Assembly (NCBI GenBank): GCA_016703965.1
Contig: JADJBB010000004.1
Location: forward strand, 1 to 64,000
DNA from: Acidobacteriota bacterium
Lineage (GTDB): Bacteria > Acidobacteriota > Blastocatellia > Pyrinomonadales > Pyrinomonadaceae
DNA: 64,000 bases
Reading direction: 5' to 3'
A program made the position numbers and the translations under genes. Under the pieces are notes generated by a model. The model had not been told where the DNA came from and ran no database searches. It saw nothing but the letters and a program-made list of their open reading frames with translations. This document shows positions 49,890-58,421 of the stretch, one piece after another; position 1 is the first letter of the stretch; each line of letters begins with the position of its first letter.

Positions 49890-52800
49890 TCAGTACCGTG
49901 CTCTGATCTTCACCGCTCGCTCGATCAAGTCGACATTCTCTAGGATCTTGAGCCGCAGGTCCTTGTCTAAACCAGGATTATCCGCCAGAAATTTATTCAC
50001 GATCGCCAAAGCCTGTTCGCTCTTCTGCCCGCCGATGAAGGCTCCGAGCCAGCCGTTGACGAAGAATATCTTGCGATTTCGTTTCAGGTTGGGCAGCTCG
50101 GCGAGAGCACGTTCGAGGTACGGCAGTGTGATTTCGCTATGGCGGACGTTGTTAAAATTCCCAAATGCCGCCTCGATCCACCTTTCTGAGATGTCTTTGT
50201 TGTTTACGAAATCGTTCCAGAACTTCGCCTTGTTCTCAGCCGTCGCAAAACCGGCCTTCGCGGCGTAGGCGTATCGTTTGGCTTCGTCTGAGGTTTCGGA
50301 CTTTTCGAGCTCAGCGAGCAGCTTCGGAGCTTCCGGATCGCCGAGGATGATGAGCCGTGAGACGATATCGAAGCGGTCTTTGGTCGAAAAGGCAGAACCA
50401 CCTGCGTTAGCGGGTGGTCCGGAGCCTGGTTTCCCTGCAGCCGGTCTCACGCTCGCGGCCTGACCACCCGCTGACGCAGGTGGTTCGCCCTTAGAGCCGC
50501 CCGGGGCCGCCGACTTTTTAAGTATCTCCTTCATTATCCGCCGTGCATTTTCGCTCGATGCGATGTTTAGGAATGAGCGGTAGTACGTGATCTTCTGCCC
50601 CGGGGTTGAGGCGTTTTGCATGCGGTCGATGAGGAGGTTTTCGACGCGGATCTCTAAGGGAGAACCACCTGCGTTAGCGGGTGGTCGGGTCGATTTGTTT
50701 TGGGTACGGCGGTCGTCATTCCGGCCCTGACCACCCGCTGACGCAGGTGGTTCTCCCTTGGCGTCGATATAGTACCGCATCGCCGTCGATACGCGACCGA
50801 GGAGGGTTTGGATGGTGCTTTCGTCGGGTTCTAGTTTTAGGTTTTTGACGACCAGCTCAACGTATTCCTTCGGGTCAAGCTCGCCCTCGCGGACGCTGTC
50901 CCAGAGGCAGCCCCACATCATTGTGCGGAGAAAATCGTCCTTTTCGTTCTGGATATTTTTCAGGACATAATCGCGGCTTTTGTCGTCGAGGAGGAAGATG
51001 CCGTAGCCGTAGTCTTGGTAGTTTGGAATATAAACAAAGTAAGTGCCGTCGGGCGGCAAGCCGAAAAACGGGGATTTGCCCTTACCGCCCCATCCCTTAG
51101 TTGACTCGCCAAAAAACGGAGCTTTTGATTGATCATCGGCTGTCAAGATTCCAGTCATTGGTCCAATTGACTCTAAGCCATAAGTAAATCGCGTTTGTTC
51201 TTCATTGGTTTGAGAATTGACGACAATTTGCAGAAACTTTGTCTTTTCACGCCAGGTTGTACCAGTGTCCTGCGCGTTAATTTGATAAAACGAGTAGAAG
51301 CAACATCCGTGCATTTCATCCCAACCTTTCACCGATTTTTTTGAAATCACTGGCATTCCAGGTTTTGTAACCCAAACATTTGCCCACGCCTTGAGATCCG
51401 TTCGGCTCGCCGCCTCAAACTCCTTCACCAGATCTTCCCAACCCGCATTCGCGTACTCGTGCTTCTTCAAAAACGCACGCACCGCCGTTTGAAACTTGTC
51501 CGGTCCGAGGTAAAACTCTGCCTGTCTCAAAAACGACGGGGCTTTGCGATAGACGATGTTGCCGTAGGCGCTTTTGGCGGAATTCAGATTGGCGATCTCC
51601 TGGTAGATGGGTGTGGTGCCTTTGGTGGAGTCGGTGAGGTAGGCGGCCTGTTTGTTGCGTTCGTAGAAGACCTTCCAGGCGTTGTATTCGGGCATCACCT
51701 TTTCGAGCGTCTTGTACGCCATGAACTCGGCAAAGCCTTCCTTTAGCCACAGGTCGTCGAACCATTTCATCGTCACCGTGTCCCCAAACCACTGATGCGC
51801 CGCTTCGTGAAAGATAAGGTTGGCCCGCGAAATATAGTCGTTCTTAGTCGGCTCCTGCGGAAAGATGACCGACGATTCCCGCAAGAAAGTCGCCCCCGCA
51901 TGCTCCATCCCGCCAAACGGAAACTCCGGTATTAGCACAATGTCGTACTTCGGGAACGGGAATTTGTAGTCGAAATAGGACTCGAGAAACTTGATGCCCT
52001 CACGGTTAAGCCGAAAGACCTCGGCAGCGTGGGGCCTGAACTTTGCGACCTGGGATTTGCGTACGTAGATCGAGGGAGCCGGAACGGCGTCCGAGTCAGT
52101 ACCACCTGCGGTAGCGGGTGGGGCTTTGAGTCGCGGCGCCGAGACCCCACCCGCTACCGCAGGTGGTACCGACACGCGTTCCCACGGCCCGGCCGCGAAT
52201 GCGAAGACGTAGGTGCTGATCGGTTTGGTCGAAGGAGCCTCAAATTTCACTGCGGCCGCATTTGGACGCTCGGGATCGCCTGGTATATCAAAATAGGGAT
52301 CGCTCGACGCAAGAGTGTTGGTCACGAATCTCCATCCGGAGGAAGTCAGTGCCGTCACGGAAAACCTCGCCTTCAGATCCGGCTGGTCAAACACCGGAAA
52401 CGCCGTGCTGGCGTCGCTGGGGACGAAGAGCGAATAGATATATTCCGCCCCGTCCTCTTTATCCACGTACCGCGTGATCGCCGACCCGCTCGTCAGGATC
52501 GGCGAGGTGAAATCAAGCTTGATGACGTTCTCACCAATGACAACATGATCATTGAAGACCAAATGCTCATTCGACTCCTGATACCGCGGGCCAAGAATCT
52601 CAACGCCGGCCTTTTCTTCTTCGAACCTCGCGCCCTTTGGTACAGCGATGGTTCCGTTAATCGTAACGTTCGAGATTGTAGAAAGTCTTTCGCTGCCACG
52701 AATGCTGCGCCAATCTAGAATGATAGGCACGTTCGCCACGCCGGAGGAACCGGCGTTTGCAGGCGAAGGGGCCTGCGTTCCCGGCGACGCATTCTCCCCT

Positions 52801-53033
52801 TCTCCCCCACTCCTCTTCTCCTCCACTCTCACACGGATCTCGATCGTCCCCTTCAAAACCGGCGACATCTTCTCAAGCGTCAGATCCAGCTTGTACCGCA
52901 CATCCGAATACCGGGCAGCCCGCCATTTCGCCAGCTCCAGCGAAACGCCCGGCTCAACCGCCGGCATCTGCGCAAAACCCGCCGCCGCCAAAACACAGAT
53001 CATCACAAGGAGTTTGAATATCATCACGTACAT
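49890..53033 (-). CDS. M1 family aminopeptidase, exported, with in-frame palindromic repeats
   Basis: A 1047-residue exported zinc aminopeptidase (signal LVMICVLAAAGFA). The exopeptidase motif is GGMEHAGATF near 373, and the zinc site is HEAAHQWFGDTV from about 409, with the third ligand in LWLKEGFAEFMAY. The N-terminal beta-domain and the C-terminal HEAT-like helical region are present. Four stretches look inserted: SPGTQAPSPANAGSSG near 90, VPPAVAGG to PPATAGG near 295, GEPPASAGG to RPPANAGG near 765, and a similar one near 855. Each comes from a palindromic DNA element that keeps the frame. They fall in likely loops, so the enzyme may still work. ATG 53033 or 53024 are both possible starts. 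Confidence 0.93.
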   Translation of the reverse strand: MYVMIFKLLVMICVLAAAGFAQMPAVEPGVSLELAKWRAARYSDVRYKLDLTLEKMSPVLKGTIEIRVRVEEKRSGGEGENASPGTQAPSPANAGSSGVANVPIILDWRSIRGSERLSTISNVTINGTIAVPKGARFEEEKAGVEILGPRYQESNEHLVFNDHVVIGENVIKLDFTSPILTSGSAITRYVDKEDGAEYIYSLFVPSDASTAFPVFDQPDLKARFSVTALTSSGWRFVTNTLASSDPYFDIPGDPERPNAAAVKFEAPSTKPISTYVFAFAAGPWERVSVPPAVAGGVSAPRLKAPPATAGGTDSDAVPAPSIYVRKSQVAKFRPHAAEVFRLNREGIKFLESYFDYKFPFPKYDIVLIPEFPFGGMEHAGATFLRESSVIFPQEPTKNDYISRANLIFHEAAHQWFGDTVTMKWFDDLWLKEGFAEFMAYKTLEKVMPEYNAWKVFYERNKQAAYLTDSTKGTTPIYQEIANLNSAKSAYGNIVYRKAPSFLRQAEFYLGPDKFQTAVRAFLKKHEYANAGWEDLVKEFEAASRTDLKAWANVWVTKPGMPVISKKSVKGWDEMHGCCFYSFYQINAQDTGTTWREKTKFLQIVVNSQTNEEQTRFTYGLESIGPMTGILTADDQSKAPFFGESTKGWGGKGKSPFFGLPPDGTYFVYIPNYQDYGYGIFLLDDKSRDYVLKNIQNEKDDFLRTMMWGCLWDSVREGELDPKEYVELVVKNLKLEPDESTIQTLLGRVSTAMRYYIDAKGEPPASAGGQGRNDDRRTQNKSTRPPANAGGSPLEIRVENLLIDRMQNASTPGQKITYYRSFLNIASSENARRIMKEILKKSAAPGGSKGEPPASAGGQAASVRPAAGKPGSGPPANAGGSAFSTKDRFDIVSRLIILGDPEAPKLLAELEKSETSDEAKRYAYAAKAGFATAENKAKFWNDFVNNKDISERWIEAAFGNFNNVRHSEITLPYLERALAELPNLKRNRKIFFVNGWLGAFIGGQKSEQALAIVNKFLADNPGLDKDLRLKILENVDLIERAVKIRARY
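50395..50486. repeat. Family A palindromic element inside the M1 peptidase gene, copy 1
   Basis: Arms 50395-50419 and 50462-50486 are inverse apart from one base (GAACCACCTGCGTTAGCGGG core). On the gene strand the arms read PPASAGG and PPANAGG. The frame is maintained. Confidence 0.93.
50662..50753. repeat. Family A palindromic element inside the M1 peptidase gene, copy 2
   Basis: Arms 50662-50686 and 50729-50753 are the same sequences as copy 1, with the same 92-base total length but an unrelated 42-base centre. Reads PPASAGG and PPANAGG in frame. Confidence 0.93.
52099..52169. repeat. Family A variant element inside the M1 peptidase gene, copy 3
   Basis: Arms 52099-52123 and 52145-52169 are perfect inverses (GTACCACCTGCGGTAGCGGG core) with a 21-base centre. 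Reads VPPAVAGG and PPATAGG in frame. Confidence 0.93.
52737..52785. repeat. Family C element inside the M1 peptidase gene
   Basis: CACGCCGGAGGAACCGGCGT followed by TTGCAGGCGA closely matches the intergenic element at 49198-49228. Here it encodes PGTQAPSPANAGSSGV in frame. Confidence 0.75.
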
Positions 53034-53099
53034 CTTAAACGGTAAGTGCGTTTTAGTGGGAAATTAGTTGTATCAAGGCAGGTTCGTTCCCCGCTCTTT

Positions 53100-53172
53100 T
53101 TCCGTGTTATTCCGTGCGTTCCGTGGTTAATTCCTAAGATCTTCACCACGGAACACACGGAACAGCACGGAA
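53100..53172. repeat. Long imperfect hairpin of CACGGAA-type units
   Basis: Arms 53100-53127 and 53145-53172 pair with a few mismatches. Each arm has three copies of the unit CACGGAA (or its inverse TTCCGTG). The architecture matches the ACGAA hairpin at 29010-29085. It lies upstream of the M1 peptidase gene. Confidence 0.85.
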
Positions 53173-53207
53173 CGGGAAAAAAACTGCGGTCGAGTTCAAA
53201 AAAAGAC

Positions 53208-53236
53208 TTGACAATGCGTTTTATTTATGATACATT
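53208..53236 (+). promoter_or_regulatory. Plus-strand promoter with no gene after it
   Basis: TTGACA at 53208-53213 and TACATT at 53231-53236 with a 17-base spacer. No coding frame follows on the plus strand before the convergent gene at 53510. It may drive a small RNA. Confidence 0.5.
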
Positions 53237-53300
53237 GTTTCACATCATCGGTCTTTGATAATTTGCACTTCCCCGTCGGCTTCGATCCGAAAAACCGGGC

Positions 53301-53407
53301 CGTCTCACTTAACCATCATGAATTTTCCCAAATGAGACGATATTTCCCCGTAACTGATTCAAACACAACAGGTTAAGCCGTCTCACTTTGTCCGCCGAAG
53401 TGAGACG
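53301..53407 (+). ncRNA. Candidate small RNA or cis element with two hairpins of the same stem
   Basis: CGTCTCACTT (53301-53310) pairs with AAATGAGACG (53330-53339), and CGTCTCACTT (53379-53388) pairs with AAGTGAGACG (53398-53407). The two hairpins share a stem but differ in loop (19 and 9 bases). They lie 65 bases after a promoter-like pair. No protein is encoded. Four half-sites could instead be bound by a regulator. Confidence 0.4.
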
Positions 53408-53443
53408 ATGGCCTCATTCCTCTATGTCCTCGAAAGTACAACG

Positions 53444-53469
53444 AAAAAACCTCCAGCTTGGGCTGGAGG
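53444..53469 (-). terminator. Terminator of the TonB-C gene
   Basis: An 8-bp stem CCTCCAGC/GCTGGAGG with a 4-base loop (53450-53469), followed on the minus strand by six T (53449-53444). Confidence 0.88.
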
Positions 53470-53509
53470 CGGTTTGCACAATACTAACTATTCGTTGAAA
53501 TACTTAGGG

Positions 53510-54835
53510 TTATAAAGCAAAACTAAAGTTCACGAACCCCGTCGCCCTGACCGGCTGACCGTCGCGGACGAAGGGTTTGAATTTCCATTTGCGGATCGCG
53601 TCTTTCGCCGCTGCCTGGAGCATCATCGGGCCGCTGGTTTTCTGAACCTCGGCGACCATACCGGATTCGTCGATCATGACCTCAACCGTCACGACACCAG
53701 CAGCTCTGACGACCTTTGCTGCGGGCGGATAAACGGGTTTGGTCTGCATCGTTGCATACGGAACCAACGAACCGACCGCCATCGGCGAACCGTCTTTCGG
53801 AGAGTCAGCCTTTGGGGTTTCGACAGGTTTAGTCTCTTCCTGTTTAGGCTCTGCTTGTTTCGGCCCTTCTTTCGGAGCTACTGGCGGAGGGTTGGTGTTT
53901 GGAACGTAAACTGGCTTTTCGATCTGAGCGGTTGTAGTTTCTGCCGGTGTGCTCCCGACGATCTTAACCTCGCGTTCGCGGGTCGGGCTCGGCGACGGAG
54001 TGCTTACGACCGGCTGGAGAACTGGTTGCGGAACTTGCTGACTCGTCACGGGCTGCATGACCGGAGGCTTGGTTTCCGCAGGTTTGTTGTTGGCCGCGAG
54101 CAAAGCCGCGTCAGCCGCGGGATCATTGACCGCGCTCATGACAACGCTTCGCGAAACTGCCATTTTCTCACGCGTGTCGGCGACTTCGTCCTTCCAGCGG
54201 CGTGAGTCGTAATCGTCGCGGGCGAGCATGCTGCGGGAATTGCTCGCTTCCTCAAGCATCGCCATCGCGTCGGCCGATTTAGCTTTATCAGCGCCGATCT
54301 CTTTGGATTGAGTGATGACGAGCTCGAGCGTTTCACGCATCTTTTCGAGATCCGTCAAAGCCTCAAGCGGCAGCGTGCGGTCAGAAACGCTCAGGCCGAG
54401 GGCACGATAGCGTTCGACGCGGCTGCGGGCACCTTTGATAATCTGGCCGGCGACCGCCATATAGTTGGTCGACGCATTCGCCTTGGACGTTTTCTGAGCA
54501 GCGTAGAATTCGCCAAGTAGATCCTGAGCACGTTTGTAATCGCCTTGTTCTAGATAGCTGTTCATGAGCAGAACGTTGACAACGCTCTGTACCGACGGAT
54601 CGGCGGATTCCTTACGGATGTTCTCAAGCTCGTAAATTGCAGCGTTGTAATTGCGAACGGCGATGAAGGCCTTCGACTTGGAGATGCGATCACGCATTAT
54701 GTCCCCCGACGTGGGCGGGCCCATTTGCGGTGTCGTGGCCGGCGGGACCGGAGCGGTCTGCGCGACGAGAAACGGTGCTGAAAAGAGCAATAACCCTAGA
54801 ACGGAAGTGCCAAACCTCCTGACATTTAACGGCAT
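53510..54835 (-). CDS. TPR-like and TonB C-terminal domain protein, exported
   Basis: A 441-residue exported protein with a signal peptide (SVLGLLLFSAPFLVAQ). Residues about 45-235 are helical and look like tetratricopeptide repeats (YNAAIYELENIRKESADPSV, YLEQGDYKRAQDLLGEFYAA). Residues about 245-345 are Pro/Lys-rich and probably extended. The last 80 residues are a TonB-C domain (YPPAAKVVRAAGVVTVEVMI, DAIRKWKFKPFVRDGQPVRA). TonB-C domains contact outer-membrane receptors; without the usual N-terminal anchor and ExbBD nearby, energy coupling is uncertain. ATG 54835. Confidence 0.87.
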   Translation of the reverse strand: MPLNVRRFGTSVLGLLLFSAPFLVAQTAPVPPATTPQMGPPTSGDIMRDRISKSKAFIAVRNYNAAIYELENIRKESADPSVQSVVNVLLMNSYLEQGDYKRAQDLLGEFYAAQKTSKANASTNYMAVAGQIIKGARSRVERYRALGLSVSDRTLPLEALTDLEKMRETLELVITQSKEIGADKAKSADAMAMLEEASNSRSMLARDDYDSRRWKDEVADTREKMAVSRSVVMSAVNDPAADAALLAANNKPAETKPPVMQPVTSQQVPQPVLQPVVSTPSPSPTREREVKIVGSTPAETTTAQIEKPVYVPNTNPPPVAPKEGPKQAEPKQEETKPVETPKADSPKDGSPMAVGSLVPYATMQTKPVYPPAAKVVRAAGVVTVEVMIDESGMVAEVQKTSGPMMLQAAAKDAIRKWKFKPFVRDGQPVRATGFVNFSFAL

Positions 54836-54981
54836 TTATAGTCCTCCTGTTTCCGACTTAAATTTTCCGTAAAAGGCCAAGCGAACTCACCCTGGGAGGG
54901 CTCACCATAACGACCTGAAACAAATAAATACGCAAAAGCCAAAAAATCCATAGCTTCGAGCCTTTTGTGGGGCCCGCAAAA

Positions 54982-56397
54982 TCATTGTCTTAAGCTATCG
55001 ATGATTTTTTTGCGGTATGCGTTTGCGTCTATTTTTATAGCACGTTCGTTAAGCGTGAGCAAACGCCGGTCGAGCATGACGATACGGCCGTTTATAATTA
55101 CGGTGCGAACATCGTCGGCTTTGGTGGAATAAACGAGAGAGGAATAGATGTTGTAATACGGCGTCTGATTGAGGCTATCCATATCAAGAATAACGAGATC
55201 GGCCCGCTTTCCGACCTCAAGCGAGCCGGTGATCTTGTCAAGATGCAAAGCCCGGGCACCGCGGATGGTTGCCATTTCGAAAGCCTGTTCGGCCGGAAGG
55301 GTTTTTGGATCGTTCGACGTCAATTTATGGAGTTTTGCGGCGGTATCCATCTCTTCCCACATGTTGAGATCGTTGTTCGACGCCGCTCCGTCAGTACCGA
55401 TGCCGACGGCGATGTCCTTTGCAAGCATCGCCGGAACCGGTGCGACGCCGGACGCGAGTTTCATATTCGACTGCGGGCAATGCGCCGCTCCGACGCCGCG
55501 TTGTTTGTAAATATCAAGCTCCTCGTTCGTCATCCAAACGTTATGAGCCGCGATCGTCCGGTTAGAAAGAAACCCGATGCTGTCGAGATACGCAGCCGGA
55601 GTTTTACCGTATTGAGCGAGGATGTCGTCGCGTTCTTTTTTTGTTTCGGCAACATGGATCACCACCGCGGAATCCAGTCGATCGGACTGTTCTTTGATCG
55701 CCTTTAAGGTCGCCGTTTCCAACGTGTAGGGGGCATGCGGAGCAGCCGCCGGAACGATCAGCGGGTCGTTTTTCCACTTTTTGATGAAAGCCTCGGAATA
55801 CGCGAGAGCCGCCTCGGGAGTTTTGTTGTCGGAAACCGGAAATTTGATGATCGTCTCGCCCAAGACTCCGCGAACGCCCGCCTTTTTCGTCTCATCCGCG
55901 ACGGCATCTTCGAAATAATACATGTCGCAGTAAGTGGTCGTACCGCCGCGGATCATCTCAGCCAATCCGAGCCGCGTTCCTGCACGCACGAACTGCTCGT
56001 TCACGTTCTTAGCCTCAGCCGGAAAGATGAATTTGGTGAGCCAGTCGTTGAGATCGAGGTCGTCCGAGATTCCACGAAACAGCGACATCGCGGCATGTGT
56101 GTGGGTATTGATCAGGCCTGGAATGATGACTTTGCCGGTCGCATCGATAATGCGTTTAGGCCGCGTATTTTGCTCGACGATCCGCCGAGTACCGATGAGA
56201 TCGATCTTGCCGTTCGTGATCGCGATCGCCCCGTTCTCAATAACCTCACGCTCGGCGTTCATCTTAACGATCGTGCCGCCCACGATCAAAATATCAACGA
56301 CAACCGCCCGCGACTTTTCAGAAGCGGTAACCGCCAAACCGGAAATTGGTATCGAAATGAGAAGGAGAATCGAGAAGAAAACTTTCAGCTTATCCAT
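54982..56397 (-). CDS. Exported amidohydrolase (MtaD / adenosine-type deaminase)
   Basis: A 471-residue amidohydrolase resembling 5-methylthioadenosine/S-adenosylhomocysteine deaminase. Metal site: HTHAAMSLFRGISDDLDL. Other landmarks are GLAEMIRGGTTTYCDMYYFE, AAPHAPYTLE, AHNVWMTNEELDIYKQRGVG, AAHCPQSNMKLASGVAPV and GIGTDGAASNNDLNMWEEMD. The first 25 residues are a signal peptide (FFSILLLISIPISGLAV), unlike cytoplasmic MtaD, so it probably acts in the periplasm. It follows the nucleoside salvage genes on the same strand and would deaminate nucleosides before uptake. Confidence 0.87.
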   Translation of the reverse strand: MDKLKVFFSILLLISIPISGLAVTASEKSRAVVVDILIVGGTIVKMNAEREVIENGAIAITNGKIDLIGTRRIVEQNTRPKRIIDATGKVIIPGLINTHTHAAMSLFRGISDDLDLNDWLTKFIFPAEAKNVNEQFVRAGTRLGLAEMIRGGTTTYCDMYYFEDAVADETKKAGVRGVLGETIIKFPVSDNKTPEAALAYSEAFIKKWKNDPLIVPAAAPHAPYTLETATLKAIKEQSDRLDSAVVIHVAETKKERDDILAQYGKTPAAYLDSIGFLSNRTIAAHNVWMTNEELDIYKQRGVGAAHCPQSNMKLASGVAPVPAMLAKDIAVGIGTDGAASNNDLNMWEEMDTAAKLHKLTSNDPKTLPAEQAFEMATIRGARALHLDKITGSLEVGKRADLVILDMDSLNQTPYYNIYSSLVYSTKADDVRTVIINGRIVMLDRRLLTLNERAIKIDANAYRKKIIDSLRQ

Positions 56398-56440
56398 AGC
56401 TGAGGTTACTACAAATTCGTAAGAATTTGCAAAATACCAG

Positions 56441-56845
56441 CTACTTTAAAAACTTAGAATCGAACGCTCTCGGCAGGAGCTCGCTCATCATTATCTTCTC
56501 GGTTTTTCCAGCTAGATTCGACAAGATGACAGGCACATCTCCGCAGAATTCCCAGATGATCTGGCGGCAGACTCCGCAGGGTGGGGTGAGGTCTTCGGTG
56601 TCGACGACGACGGCAATCTGAGCGAAGCGTTTTTCACCGCAGGAGATGCCTTTCCAGATGGCGACGCGTTCGGCGCAGACGGTCAGGCCGTAGCTGGCCG
56701 ATTCGACATTGCAGCCGATGTAAATGTCGCCATTCTCAGATTCGACCGCGGCTCCGACCTGAAAATTCGAATATGGCGCGTATGCCCTTTCCCTTGCCAT
56801 TGTGGCCGCGTCGATCAGTTTTTGTTCTTTGTCTTGCATTGTCAT
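56441..56845 (-). CDS. cdd: Cytidine deaminase
   Basis: A 134-residue zinc deaminase converting cytidine and deoxycytidine to uridine forms. Motifs: YAPYSNFQVGAAVESENGDI, CNVESASYGLTVCAERVAIW with the catalytic CAE, and DLTPPCGVCRQIIWEF with the PCxxC zinc pair. Normal length for homotetrameric Cdd. Four-base overlap with udk (ATGA). Part of the salvage unit with punA and two permeases. Confidence 0.96.
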   Translation of the reverse strand: MTMQDKEQKLIDAATMARERAYAPYSNFQVGAAVESENGDIYIGCNVESASYGLTVCAERVAIWKGISCGEKRFAQIAVVVDTEDLTPPCGVCRQIIWEFCGDVPVILSNLAGKTEKIMMSELLPRAFDSKFLK

Positions 56846-57468
56846 TTTGCCGCTGCGGTTTGATCAGCGAGCTTCTCGCGCACCAGGCTGCAGAGGAATG
56901 TGATGCCGATGTCCTGCTGGCCGCCTTCGGGAATGATGATGTCGGCGTGGCGCTTCGACGGCTCGACAAATTCGATATGCATCGGCCGTACCGAGCGGTA
57001 ATATTGTGCTATGACCGACTCGGTCGTCCGTCCGCGTTCCGCGATATCTCGCTGAAGCCGCCGAATAAACCTGACATCGTCGGGCGTATCGACGTAAACT
57101 CTCACATCAAGCAGATCGAGAACGCGCGGCTCGGCGAATATCAGAATGCCTTCGACGATCACAACCGGCTTTGGCTCGATCAATTCGATCTTATCGCTGC
57201 GAGTATGCGATTTGAAATCATACAACGGCATCTCGACCGTCAAATTCTGCTTGAGCCGCCGCAGATGATTGACCAGCATGTCGCTATCGATCGAATCCGG
57301 ATGGTCAAAGTTCGCCTGATGGCGCTCGTCAAGCGGCATGTCGGCAAGATTCCGATAGTACGAATCCTGCTCGACCAGCACCACCTTTTCCGCGCCAACC
57401 GCTCCAACGATCGCACGCGCTATCGTCGTCTTACCCGAACCAGTTCCGCCGCAAATTCCTATGATCAT
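56842..57468 (-). CDS. udk: Uridine kinase
   Basis: A 208-residue kinase that phosphorylates uridine and cytidine. P-loop GICGGTGSGKTTIARAI, then DSYYRNLADMPLDERHQANF, DHPDSIDSDMLVNHLRRLKQ and VVIVEGILIFAEPRVLDLLD. All are Udk landmarks. Overlaps punA and cdd by four bases each. It feeds salvaged pyrimidines into UMP. Confidence 0.96.
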   Translation of the reverse strand: MIIGICGGTGSGKTTIARAIVGAVGAEKVVLVEQDSYYRNLADMPLDERHQANFDHPDSIDSDMLVNHLRRLKQNLTVEMPLYDFKSHTRSDKIELIEPKPVVIVEGILIFAEPRVLDLLDVRVYVDTPDDVRFIRRLQRDIAERGRTTESVIAQYYRSVRPMHIEFVEPSKRHADIIIPEGGQQDIGITFLCSLVREKLADQTAAAK

Positions 57469-58322
57469 TTAATCCTCAAAATAATCCTGCTCAACAATTC
57501 CTTGAATACTTCGGCCACTTTTGCACCGGTTTCCATAACCTCTTCGTGGTTTATCGGATCGCTGCTCATGCCGGCGGCGAGGTTGGTGATGCAGGAAATG
57601 CCAAGGACGCGAAGTCCCATGTGTTTTGCGGCGATCGCTTCCGGGACAGTCGACATTCCGACGGCGTCGGCGCCGAGTTGGCGGTACATATGTATCTCAG
57701 CCGGCGTTTCGTAGGTCGGGCCTGAAAGCGCACAATAGACGCCGGCGTTGAGAAAATCTATCGGCTTTTCGTCGACTCCTTTTTCAAAACGCTCGTGCGA
57801 TATCGCGGCCGCTTCTTCGAGAGCGATCGCACGGAATTCGCGGTCGTAAACTTCCGTCATATCCGGAAATCGCGGGCCGAATCTCTTATCGTTCGGTCCA
57901 CGCAGCGGATTAACGCCTAGGCAGTTGAGATGATCGGCGATCAGCATCAGGCTCCCCGGAAGCATGTCAGAATTCAGGCTTCCGGCAGCGTTTGTGAGTA
58001 TCACATTCTTGATCCCAAGCAGACCGAACGCACGCACGGGCACCATCACCTGCTGCATGTCGTAGCCTTCGTAATAATGAAACCGGCCTTGCTGAACCGC
58101 AACCGCGACCCCGCCGATCTTACCTAAAACGAGCTGCCCCGCGTGGCCCTCGACGGTTGAACGAGCAAATCCCGGAATCTCTTCGTACGGAATTCGAACC
58201 ACATCCTGGAGATCGTCTGCAAAAGCACCTAGCCCGCTGCCGAGAACGATGGCCGTCTGCAATTCGCCCGGGTACTTAGATCTAATAAATTCAGCCGCCG
58301 TGGCGGCCTGTTCGTATGACAT
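57465..58322 (-). CDS. punA: Purine nucleoside phosphorylase
   Basis: A 285-residue trimeric-type phosphorylase that splits purine nucleosides with phosphate. Motifs: TAIVLGSGLGAFADDLQDVV, HAGQLVLGKIGGVAVAVQQG, RFHYYEGYDMQQVMVPVRAF, ILTNAAGSLNSDMLPGSLML, and CALSGPTYETPAEIHMYRQL. It heads the salvage enzymes of the unit (punA-udk-cdd), 100 bases downstream of the permease pair. Confidence 0.95.
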   Translation of the reverse strand: MSYEQAATAAEFIRSKYPGELQTAIVLGSGLGAFADDLQDVVRIPYEEIPGFARSTVEGHAGQLVLGKIGGVAVAVQQGRFHYYEGYDMQQVMVPVRAFGLLGIKNVILTNAAGSLNSDMLPGSLMLIADHLNCLGVNPLRGPNDKRFGPRFPDMTEVYDREFRAIALEEAAAISHERFEKGVDEKPIDFLNAGVYCALSGPTYETPAEIHMYRQLGADAVGMSTVPEAIAAKHMGLRVLGISCITNLAAGMSSDPINHEEVMETGAKVAEVFKELLSRIILRIK

Positions 58323-58421
58323 AAATGGACTGACAGGTTATCACAAACCACCCGTATTCCGTCGAACCGTGATTTTAAAATTGGCACGATCCGGACTCTT
58401 GAAGCCTGATCATTTGTTGGA

